NCBI GenBank assembly: GCA_027924585.1
Contig: BSBM01001068.1
Span: 62,001-126,000, forward strand
Length of the DNA: 64,000 nt
Source of the DNA: Larix kaempferi
Taxonomy: Eukaryota > Streptophyta > Pinopsida > Pinales > Pinaceae
Direction: 5' to 3'
Shown piece after piece: positions 11,851 through 21,760 of this stretch; position 1 is the first letter of the stretch; each line of letters starts with the position of its first letter. The position numbers and the translations under genes were made by a program. The notes beneath the pieces are model-generated. The model searched no databases and was not told where the DNA came from. It worked only from the letters and a program-made list of their open reading frames with translations.

Positions 11851-12630
11851 TTATTTCCAAATTCTTTTTAGAATTTTATGTAACATATATAAGTTTTAAT
11901 TCCATGACTTGAAAAATCAAATTTTACCTATGGATTATTTTTCCATCATCCATTAAAATTGGACTCCATCATTTTAATGGTTTTTTCATTATTTGTTTCA
12001 TCAAATTCATAATTATATTTTAAATTAACTATATATAATAAATCATACATCTATTATATATATGTTACATAATGTTAATAGTGATTAATATTTGACTTGT
12101 CATGATTAAATATATAATTTAATGGATGTAAACTTTGGAATGGTCAAGTTGTAACACTGCATAAATATTTGCTCCGGTTCTTTTTATAGATCAAGTAAAG
12201 TTTGTGTATCTATCCATTAAAGTTGGACTTTGTCTCCATCTACAACTAAGTGAAGCATAAGTTTTCGAAATGCAATCTTCATCAACTTATTAGTTGGTTG
12301 AAAGTTAAGTGATTAACATGACCTATATGTATTTTTTTCACTAATAAATTATATTATTATTTGCATATAAACTCAACTAATTAAATATTTAATAAAAATA
12401 TAATTATTTTTTATGAAAAAAAATTAATAAAAATATAATTATTTTTTATGAAAAAAAGTTATCCTTTACTCTAACCTTGGAAAAAAGATAGCCCAAATAA
12501 CTTTTTGAGAAGTCCTCGTGTATTTATTTTATTTAAATTTAGTTTTTATTTGATTTTTCTATGACATATTAGCAAACCATTTATAAAAAAAGGATAATAA
12601 TTTTATAATATAATTTAAAATTATACAATA

Positions 12631-12748
12631 AATTTATTATTATTTAAAATGGCATTATTGTTTAATTTAAATTTAAATGTGATATAATTAATTTATTATT
12701 ATTTAAAATGGCATTATTGTTTAATTTAAATTTAAATGTGATATAATT
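12631..12748. repeat. 58-bp tandem duplication, left arm only
   Basis: AATTTATTATTATTTAAAAT starts at 12631 and at 12689 with the same continuation. The right arm (about 33495-33555) has one copy. Confidence 0.75.
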
Positions 12749-13190
12749 AATTTAATTGTATAATTTAACATGATAAATATTTAAAGTAATTAATTTATAT
12801 ACATCTAATTAAGTTGTTAATTTAAAATTAATTGCATTGTAATTTTATTTTTAATTTTCACTTAAACTATAATTCAAATGTTAATTTTGATTTTAATTTT
12901 AACTTGATTTCAATTTATATTTAGTTTTAATTTTAACTTGATTTCAATTTAGATTTAGTTTTAATTTTAACTTAATTTTTATTTAGTATCTATTTTCATT
13001 TGTTTTCAATTACATGTAATTAATTTTAACTTCATTTTTAAACTATAATTATGATTTTAACTTTAACATTCACTAATTTAATTTTAATTTTAATTTTCAC
13101 TTCAACTTAAGTTTCTATCCTAATCTAACTTCAACTTGACTCATTTCAACTCCAACTTAAAGCATAACCTTAATTTTAACATTAACTCTA

Positions 13191-14040
13191 GGGCTGATGC
13201 ACAATCATGGACTCCTTTAAAGACACTTTAGATGCCACATTATATTGAAAAAACCCAGAACCTCTGACTTTAGGTGACAATTAGGGGTACTTCCTTAATG
13301 GATTTGAAGATGAAGTAAAAATACAAAAGATAGGTAATTGAATATGCTTTCATAATATATAACATTTATCTATAAAAAAATTGTGTAAATGATTATAAAA
13401 TTAGTTTCCGTTAAATTGAGTTTTCAAATTTTATTGAGGTCAATGATGTCCATTTTGGATAAAATTGTGTAGACATATAAAGGACATATGGGCCTAGTGC
13501 AACGCTATTTTTTCAAAAAATTTCATGAATTATTTATTATTATTAATAATTATTGAAGTCAGAAAACCTTGAAATGAAAACGTTATGTGCGGGTGCAACA
13601 CTTTAGGCGCAAAATTTAATAAAATCCTTGATTTCTATATATAAGATTGTAGAGCTCAGTCTCCTCTAGTGCACCATATAGTTTTCTTGGGAAATGGTGA
13701 AGGTAATCAAAAGTTATATAAAAACCAATCGATGTATGTATTTTCGAAAACTGGGGTGTGTCATTTAGAAAAAAAATAATAAATAAATAAAACATACATT
13801 TTTATGAAAAAAATTACATATTCAGAATCGTTAGATCGTACTCTACAATATTCTATATTTTCATAAAAAAATATTTTGTTTGTCATAGAAAAACACGCCA
13901 TTGAAACTAAGCATATTGATAGAGTTCTAAAATACAGGCAATAGCCCTGATTTGATTGTTCTAGCCAATAGGTTTGGTAGTCCGAAGCTATTTCCGAACA
14001 TCATGCCAAGCCTTGTTCCCGCCGAGTTTTTAAATTTTAA
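13191..14040. other. Interior DNA next to left arm, nothing recognised
   Basis: AT-rich sequence without an ORF of note or a clear repeat. It begins at the sharp end of arm similarity and leads into the first palindromic array. Confidence 0.6.
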
Positions 14041-14046
14041 AAGAAC

Positions 14047-14210
14047 ACATATGCGTTTTTATCCTTGTTCATATCACATATGCGTTATAACGCATATGCA
14101 TTTCATATTGCATATGTGTTATAACGCATATGCGTTTCATATCGCATATCTGATTCATTTCGCATATTCAATTCATATCGCACAGGCGATATAACGCATA
14201 TGCGTTTAAG
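14047..14210. repeat. Palindromic CATATGCG array, first copy
   Basis: At least ten degenerate copies of a motif centred on AACGCATATGCGTT, which is its own reverse complement, occur in about 160 bp, interspersed with TTTCATATCG-like spacers. Overlapping ORFs rich in H, I, A and Y are by-products of the repeat. A second array of the same motif lies at 17040-17190. Confidence 0.8.
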
Positions 14211-14215
14211 CTTTA

Positions 14216-14574
14216 GTAGCTTGGTAGGAGAGTAAAAAGGAGTTTACCAAGTTATTGGATAGGCTTTGGGAGAAACCCCATCTAAAAGAAAAAGATCATG
14301 GTAACTATTGGCCCCTCCAAAGATGTTTAGTGTAAGTGTGGCAAAAGGAGTATGCTTAGCCTAAACTTTGTGAATGGTTGTGGATAATGAGGTCAGATTA
14401 TTGGAGGTTCAAGGGATAGTCCAAAGGAGGTATTAGGATGATGAGGTTACCAAGTTAGGATGCCTTTCTTGTTGCCTCTGCATGATCAACCTCAATGGGA
14501 GGAACAGGGCAAACAACAACTGTAGGCTCTGTATATGGTTATTTATCAATTTAAAAAAAAAATACATATACATT
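14216..14574. other. Interior spacer, nothing recognised
   Basis: Ordinary-composition sequence between the palindromic array and the polypyrimidine tract, with no clear coding or repeat signal. Confidence 0.5.
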
Positions 14575-15638
14575 GGTCTTGGAATAGTATACACTTTCTC
14601 CCTTTATAACCAACCTCCCCCCCTTTGTCTATCTAACACATCCACATACCCTCTCTCCATCCCTCTTTATCTAACCATCGTTATTTCCCTCCTTCACCAC
14701 CCCCTCTACCTCTATAACCATCCCTCATCCCTCTCTCTCTCCCTCTTCCCTCTCTCTCCCTTCCCTCTCTCTTCCTTCTCGCTTCTCCCCTCCCTCCCTC
14801 TCCTTCTACCTCCATGTGTTCCATCCTCTCACTCACTCCATACCTCACTTTCTCCCCCTACCTTCTCTCTCCCCCCATAATTCCTTCTCTCTCTTCCTCT
14901 CTCACCCTCTCTGTCTAAATCCCCCCTCTTTCCTTATCTAGCCACTCCCCCTCGAACAAACTTACACACCTCTTGGTCTTGAAAAAAAACACACCCTCTC
15001 CCTGTATAACCAACCTCCCCCCTTTTGTCACTCTCACACACATCCACACACCCTCTCTCCATCACTATCTCTGCCTCTATAACCGTCCCTCAACCCTCTC
15101 TCTCTCCCCTTTTCCTCCCTCTCTCTATCTCTCCCCCTCTTTGCCTAAATCCCCCCTCCTTCATAATATCACCACTGCCCCCTCAAACAAACTTATACAC
15201 CTCTTGGTCTTGGAACACCACACCCCCTCTCCCTCTATAACCAATCTTCCCCCTTTCTCTCTCTCACACACATCCACCCTCCTGCCAAAACCCTTTCTCT
15301 CTTCCCCCTTTCTCTCTCTCACACACATCCACCCTCCTGCCAAAACCCTTTCTCTCTTCCCCCCCTCCCTCCCACCAAAACCCTTTCTCTCTCACACACA
15401 CATCCACACACCCTCTAAAACAATTCCTTTGTTGCCCCTCCCCTCCCACCAAAACCCTTTCTCTCTTCCTCCCTCCCTCCCACCCACCCAACAAAACCCT
15501 CCCTCCCTCCCTCCCTCCCTCTCCTTCTACCTCCATGTGTTCCATCCTATCACTCACTCCATCCCTCACTTTCTCCCCCCTACCTCCTCTCTCCACCTTC
15601 AAGCCTTCATCCCTCATTCATCTCTCCATTCCTTAATA

Positions 15639-15705
<67 letters not shown>

Positions 15706-15832
15706 ATCCATCATCTCTACCCCTCGATGTAGCCATCCTTGACTATCCTTCATTTCCCTAAATCCCTACTTTGTCATTGTTATTATCCCACTCTCTCACC
15801 CTCTAATCATCCCTCCATCCATCATTGCCTAT

Positions 15833-15863
<31 letters not shown>

Positions 15864-16145
15864 GCTCTGACTCTCCCTCTCTCACTCACCACCCCCCCAA
15901 TTGTCTCTCTCACTCACTCACTCTATACCTCTCTCTATATCACCACTCCATCCATCTCTCTCCTTCCCTTTCTATTTCTCCTCCCTTCAGTCCCCCCTCA
16001 TATCAATTTCAGAGACCCATCCCTCCCTTCCCATTATATTTCTCCTCCCTTCATCCCCCCCATATCTCTCCCCTACCCATCCCTCCCTCCCATGATTCAA
16101 TCTACACCTTCATCTCCCTCCTTTGACTCCCCCCACCCCTCTTTT
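14575..16145. repeat. 1.5-kb polypyrimidine (C/T-rich) tract
   Basis: The plus strand is almost entirely C and T with scattered A. It has internal repeats: 'CTTGGTCTTG...TATAACCAACCTCCCC' at about 14574, 14971 and 15203, and a block of about 52 bp, CTCTCACACACATCCACCCT...CTTTCTCTCTTCCCCC, repeated at about 15260-15360. Pure (CT)n then (CA)n runs occupy about 15643-15706 and a further (CT)n about 15838-15864. The S/L/P-rich ORFs here follow from composition. Mirror-type homopyrimidine DNA can form triplex (H-DNA); that is inference. Confidence 0.85.
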
Positions 16146-16149
16146 AGCT

Positions 16150-17035
16150 TAATCAATGTAATGTTGGAGCATGAGCCACCCCATAGATCGTCTGGATGGA
16201 ATATTTGGAGTCTAAATTGTATTATAAGGGGATAAGGGTGCCATTATAGGGTTTTGGATGGGAGGGATGGGTCTCTGGACATTTACCATAGTCATGGAAG
16301 AAAAGACAAAGAGTCTCTAAATAAACACACATGCACTATAAATGGAATATTTGGCCTTTAGTGGGATATGGGTGTCATTATATGGTTTTATGCACTAAGT
16401 ATGGGTCTCAGGGTCTTAACCATGGTAATGGGACAAAAGTGTGACAGAAACAAGTCTTAAACCACTACACATGCCTTTAAAGGGGATATTTAGCCTTACT
16501 ATGGGATATATGTGCCATTAGAATATTTTATGCATTGAAGATTTTTCTCGAGGCATTGACCATGGTCATATAGGAACCATTATGAATATTTCTAGACAAG
16601 ACATAGTTCTGAAGACACTACCATGGTCCAAGGATAAATCCAATCTTCTAGGGATTAAACGATGTTTTTATGGTTCATGGACAAATGACAAGGTCCCAGA
16701 CTACGACAAGCCATGTAGATGGAGTCTAAATGGGATAAGGGTGTCATTATAAGGTTGGGACCTAAATGGAGTCTAAATGGAGTCTAAATGGGATAAGGGT
16801 GTCATCATGGTCATGGAAGAAAAGGTAGGGGCTTAGGACCTAAATGATGCTTTTATGGCTCATGAGCTATAAATGAGTCCTTTAATCACCACACATGCCT
16901 TCTAGATGGGATATTTGGCCTCTAGGTTGGGTATGGGTTCCATTATGAGGTTATGTGCATTGAGGATAGGTCTCGAGGTATTAACCATGGGTATGGGTTC
17001 CATTATAAGGTTAAATGAGGTTTCAATATTTGATA
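16150..17035 (-). repeat. Inverted block of the 1-4860 satellite family
   Basis: The reverse complement reads ...CATGGTTAATACC, ATAACCTCATAATGG, GAGGCCAAATATCCC and GGCATGTGTGGTGATTAAAG in the same order as the phrases of the left satellite (for example near 4280-4400). About three diverged units are present, with extra short duplications such as ATGGAGTCTAAATGGGATAA near 16720-16800. The host satellite thus occurs both outside and inside the giant element, in opposite orientation. Confidence 0.65.
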
Positions 17036-17039
17036 TGCA

Positions 17040-17190
17040 CTAAATCGCATGTGGGATATATCGCATATGCGATTTAGTGATCACGTTATACAAAATGGCC
17101 GTTAGTAAAAAGCATAGAATTCATATCTCATATGCGATATAATGCATATGCGTTAAAACACACATGCGTCATATCGCATATGAGATATGT
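17040..17190. repeat. Palindromic CATATGCG array, second copy
   Basis: Phrases such as ATATCGCATATGCGATT, ATAATGCATATGCGTTAA and CATATCGCATATGAGATAT are built on the same self-complementary core as the array at 14047-14210. The two arrays bracket the polypyrimidine tract plus the inverted satellite (about 2.8 kb). Confidence 0.75.
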
Positions 17191-17322
17191 GTTTAATAAA
17201 TAATATTGGGTTGCGGGCCGTGAGCCAATTTTATTGTAGCTAAAGACAAAATTCTTCTGAACCCTCGCAGAGCGTACTGTTCAAACTGCAATTTATTCAT
17301 TTATTACACAGATCCATAGGTT

Positions 17323-17928
17323 TTGTACAAGTTTGGGTTGATTTCAATGGGGAATGTACGTTATAGAGGTCGGAAGTCAACGAGGAAGATGCTTACACCT
17401 GAAAAAGCTGAAAATAAGAAAGAAAAGAAGAGGGAACATTCAAGAAATTGTTGGCATTCATTAGATGAGCAAATACTTCTCATTCCTGCTCAACAAATAC
17501 CTGACGTAGAGGCTGAGGAAGATATTGCAACTTTAATGCAAGCTAGTTATAGCCAATATGAAAATCTTGGTCCATTATTAAGCGGACAGCCCCGTGAAGA
17601 GTTCAATCATTATGTTTCTGATGAGACTCCACAACAACCATGCCAGGTGGTTTAATCTCCTAATTGAAGTTGTCAGCATGTAGTGGATGTAAATGTCACT
17701 CCAACATTTCAAACGACAAGAAATATCGCATCAAAACGAAATAGAACTCCTAAATGCATACAAGTGGACAAGAGCGAATTGACTTCCATGGAAGGTAAGG
17801 TGGCTAAACGCACTATCCTTCGTCATTGTTCTCAAATAATGAAACAATATTTTGAACCAAAATCTCAAGTCGGTAAATGCCAATTGTTTTTAGCTTTGAT
17901 TAAATCTAGAAAGTATGGCAAATGTTAG
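17323..17928 (+). pseudogene. Decayed ORF of unknown family, about 200 codons
   Basis: Two open segments in the same frame (17323-17655 and 17683-17928) are separated by 28 bp with TAA and TGA, so they read as one former ORF with two nonsense changes. The first segment has a basic start (RYRGRKSTRKMLTPEKAENK) and an acidic middle (IPDVEAEEDIATLM). The second has TPKCIQVDK and a C-rich end (ILRHCSQIMKQYFEPKSQVG). Further protein-like sequence (MWIAAFWLNQLY) appears in another frame near 18035-18075, suggesting a frameshift before the minisatellite. I do not recognise a family. It could be cargo captured by the element or a remnant of an element protein. The best coding candidate in the interior. 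Confidence 0.35.
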
Positions 17929-18149
17929 AAAAAATTTAGGCATAAGAACATCGAAGAATACCGAATCAAGTAATCACATTGTTAAATCTCTTGCTGCTAG
18001 CATTCAGTTCGATTGGTAAAAAACTTGTATAAAAGACTGTAATGTGGATCGCTGCGTTCTGGCTTAATCAATTGTATGTAGATCCACAAGACAACGTTGT
18101 TTACTTAAATGCACATCACAAATTGTGCCTTTTACATCCAAAGACACTT

Positions 18150-20284
18150 ATTCACCAACAATGTCCATAAATAGAGCTCATGGTTCCACCAACAATGGTC
18201 ATGGTTCCATAAATAGAGCTCTTGGTTCCATCAATAATGTTCATGGTTCCATAACTAGAGGTCATGGTTCCACCAACAATCCTCATGGTTCCACCAATAA
18301 TGTTCATGGGTTCCATAACTAGATCTCATAGTTCCATAACTAAAGCTCATGGTTCCCCAACAATTCTCATGGTTCCATAAATAGAGCTCATGGTTCCACC
18401 AACAATGCTCATGGTTCCACCAATAATGCTCATGGTTCCATAAATAGAGCTCTGGGTTCTACCTATAATGTTCATGGTTCCATAACTAGATCTCATGGTT
18501 CCACCAACAATGTTCATAAATAGAGCTCATGGTTCCACCAACAATGCTCATGGTTCCATAAATAGAGCTCATGGTTCCACCAATAGAGCTCATGGTTCCA
18601 CCAACAATGCTCATGGTTCCATTAATATAGCTCATGGTTCCATAACTAAAGCTCATTGTTCCCCCAACAATTCTCATGGTTCCATAAATAGAGCTCATGG
18701 TTCCACCAACAATGCTCATGGTTCCACCAATAATGCTCATGGTTCCATAATAGAGTTCATGGTTCCATAACTAAAGCTCATGGTTCCACCAATAATGTTC
18801 ATGGTTCCATAACTAGAGCTCATGGTTCCACCAAAAATGCCAATGGTTCCATAAATAGAGCTCATGGTTCCACCAATAATGTCCATAACTAGAGCTCATG
18901 GTTCCACCAACCATGCTCATGGTTCCATAAATAGAGGTCTTGGTTCCACCAATAATGTTTATGGTTCCATAACTAGAGGTCATGGTTCCACCAACAATCC
19001 TCATGGTTCCACCAATAATGTTCATGGTTCCATAACTAGAGGTCATGGTTCCACCAACAATCCTCATGGTTCCACCAATAATGTTCATGGTTCCATAACT
19101 AGATCTCATGGTTCCATAACTAAAGCTCATGGTTCCCCCAACAATTCTCATGGTTCCATAAATAGAGCTTGTGGTTCCACCAACAATGCTTATGGTTCCA
19201 CCAAAAATGCTCATGGTTCCATATATAGAGATCATGGTTCCACCAAAAATGCTCATGGTTCCATAAATAGAGCTCATGGTTCCACCAACAATGTCCATAA
19301 ATAGAGCTCATGGTTCCACCAACAATGCTCATGGTTCCATAAATAGAGCTGTTGGTTCCACCTGTAGTGTTCATGGTTCCATAACTAGAGCTCATGGTTC
19401 CACCAACAATGCTCATGGTTCCACCAATAATGTTCATGGAACCAACAATGTCCATAAATAGAGCTCATGGTTCCACCAACAATTATCATGTTTCCATAAA
19501 TAGAGCTCTTGGTTCCACCTTTAATGTTCATGGTTCCACCAACAATGCTCATGGTTCCACCAATAATGTTCATGGTTCCATAACTAGATCTCATGGTTCC
19601 ATAACTAAAGCTCATGGTTCCACCAACAATGCTCATGGTTCCATCAAAAGAGCTCATGGTTCCACTAAAGCTCATGGTTCCCCCAACAATTCTCATGGTT
19701 CCATAACTAGAGGTCATGGTTCCACCAACAATGCTCATGGTTCCACCAATAATGTTCATGGAACCAACAATGTCCATAAATAGAGCTCATGGTTCCACCA
19801 ACAATGCTCATGTTTCCATAAATAGAGCTCTTGGTTCCACATGTAATGTTCATGCTTCGACCAACAATGCTCATGGTTCCACCAATAATGTTCATGGTTC
19901 CATAACTAGATCTCATGGTTCCATAACTAAAGCTCATGGTTCCACCAACAATGCTCATGGTTCCATCAATAGAGCTCATGGTTCCACTAAAGCTCATGGT
20001 TCCATCAATAGAGCTCATGGTTCCACCAATAATGTTTATGGTTCCAGAAGTAGATCTCATGGTTCCATAACTAAATCTCATGGTTCCCCCAACAATTCTC
20101 ATGGTTCCATAAATAGAGCTCATGGTTCCACCAACAATGCTCATGGTTCCACCAATAATGCTCATGGTTCCACCTCTATTTATGGAACCATGAGCATTGT
20201 TGGTGGAACCATGAGCTCTATTTATGGAACCATGAGCACTATTGGTGGAACCATTAGCTTTAGTTATGGAACCATGAGCTTTAC
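18150..20284 (+). repeat. 21-bp minisatellite, about 2.1 kb, with terminal inversion
   Basis: Around 100 units alternate between CATGGTTCCACCAACAATGC and CATGGTTCCATAAATAGAGC types, often in 42-bp pairs, with larger blocks repeated (for example 19394-19460 and 19716-19780). The unit length is a multiple of three and its main variants lack stops in some frames. This explains ORFs of up to 203 codons on both strands with periods such as HGSTNNA and GTMSSIY. At about 20173 the array switches strand: the last 110 bp are reverse-complement units (TATGGAACCATGAGC). No evidence of a gene. Confidence 0.92.
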
Positions 20285-21100
20285 TCAACATCGGTATTTA
20301 AAGGAGAAACAAAATCCAAACTTGTAGTGTTCAAGTCTCACATGAAAAGATGGAATGTGATAGGATTAATTAGTGTGTAAATATAAGATATTTGTGATAG
20401 GGGAGCGCAAGGGAGGGCGGAGGGTAGAGGAGGTAGGGGAGCATGCGGGAGGGGGAGAGGGGTTTGGTGTTGTTGTTTTTTTTTTTAATTAAATTTTTAC
20501 TATAGTTTACATTTTAATTTTGTTTGAATTTTATATATATATATAGTTTTTTTTTATTATAAAGTTTAAAGTTTTGTTTTTATATATATAGTGGATGTGT
20601 TATTGTTTCTTATTTTATCCAATTATGTTTATATCTAGCTAGACAATTGGGGAATGTTCTAGTTTCCCTATGTAAGGCGGAACTCCCCCAGATGGACACT
20701 TTTTTAGCTTTTTTGGACTACTACTCAAGAATTTAGATGAGCTTCGAGAATGGTTGACCTAGTTTCCCAAGTGGAAGGTCACCAAGTGGTTTTGTAGTTT
20801 ATGTATTTCTAGTAATTTAATATAGAATGTTGGATTTAAAAAAACATAAAATTAAGACACGGAGAATTTATACTACACAACAATAAATTTAAATTATAAT
20901 GATCACAATGGTCATATATTGTAATTAAAAGATGAATGTGTCAATATATTTAAACTATAATAAATTAAAATTAAAATTAAGTTAGGGTTAGAATGGGAGT
21001 GAAAGTTAAAACCATGATTGAAGTTAAAAGTGAAAATTTAAACCATGATTGGGAGTGAAAGTTAAAACCATGATTGAATGCTTCACAATATTTTCATAAA
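20285..21100. other. AT-rich interior with a short G-rich tract
   Basis: 20399-20465 is a purine-rich, G-rich run (GGGAGCGCAAGGGAGGGCGG and continuation), followed by AT-rich sequence with poly-T. A duplicated phrase AACCATGATTGAAGTTAAAA / AACCATGATTGGGAGTGAAA occurs at about 21010-21070. No gene recognised. Confidence 0.55.
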
Positions 21101-21119
21101 TTAATTTAACTCTCACCGT

Positions 21120-21760
21120 GAACGCCTCAAGAAATGGAGATGATTGGGATTCAGGGCTAGTAGGTGGAGCAGTTGGTTGGACAACCTGCTCCGATGCAAT
21201 CATGGGGGGGGGGAGGGCAGATTTAGTTTTAGGAACTACATATGCAATCACTGTAGATGTATGAATGGAGGTTGGAAGATTAGTTGACACAATAGTGGCA
21301 GGAACTGAAGAAGGTAGGGTGGAAGAGGGCATGGTGGTATGGGGTGGATGAGGATGTCGTGGACGATGAAACCATACCTGTTCTAAGATAGAGGGGATTG
21401 ACCTAGAAGGTATAAATGGGATGTCGAGAGTGGTCCTAAATAGAGGGAGGAGGATGGATCCAAGAGGGGATGTGGAGGAAGGAAAGAGGCTGTATGGAAG
21501 GGGGGGCATGGACTAATGGGGAAGACTGGATGGAGGGGGGGCGTGGAAGAATTGGGGAGATTGGATGGAGGGGGGAGGATGGACAGAGGGGGAGGGGGGT
21601 ATGGACAAAGGGGGGAGTATGGATGAATGGGGGAGGTTGGATGTACGGGCGGGGGGTGAACAGAGGGAGGGGTCTAGATGGAATTGGGGGTGACTCATGG
21701 GAGAGGGTGGAAAAACGAGATGGAAGTGGGGAGGTGGAACGGTGGCACCTGTAGCTAATG
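21120..21760. repeat. G-rich (purine) repeat block
   Basis: From about 21455 to 21730 the plus strand is a string of GGATGGAGGGGGG-type units, with G-runs of 4-6 every 10-20 bp. The complementary strand gives P/S/H-rich ORFs (for example 21024-21509) that look composition-driven. The density of G-runs predicts G-quadruplex formation on the plus strand (inference). Confidence 0.7.

Larger units (their letters stand above)
7194..13190 (+). repeat. Left terminal inverted repeat, about 6.0 kb
   Basis: Read left to right it matches the reverse complement of 33094-38589 continuously, from the terminal GGCGAGCC to ATTAACTCTA at 13181-13190, after which similarity stops. The outer 1.7 kb is richer in GC; the rest is very AT-rich and ends in a TTTTAA-rich tract (about 12840-13110). 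Left-only changes account for its extra length: a 60-bp tandem duplication (7459-7578), a 121-bp duplication (10541-10780), a poly-A expansion (about 11790-11850) and a 58-bp duplication (12631-12748). Confidence 0.88.

Noticed and set aside
14482-16235. S/P/L-rich ORFs of up to 262 codons, extensin-like at first sight
   Set aside because: Composition of the polypyrimidine tract explains them; no SPPPP-type repeats, and the frame carries microsatellite runs.
17653-17682. A 28-bp intron joining the two ORF segments, from CAG|GTGG to GTCAG
   Set aside because: Far too short for a plant intron; two nonsense changes in one frame are simpler.
18125-20327. Repetitive proteins (HGSTNNA, GTMSSIY periods)
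   Set aside because: Both strands are open for the same arithmetic reason (21-bp unit); no promoter, splice or non-repeat coding context.
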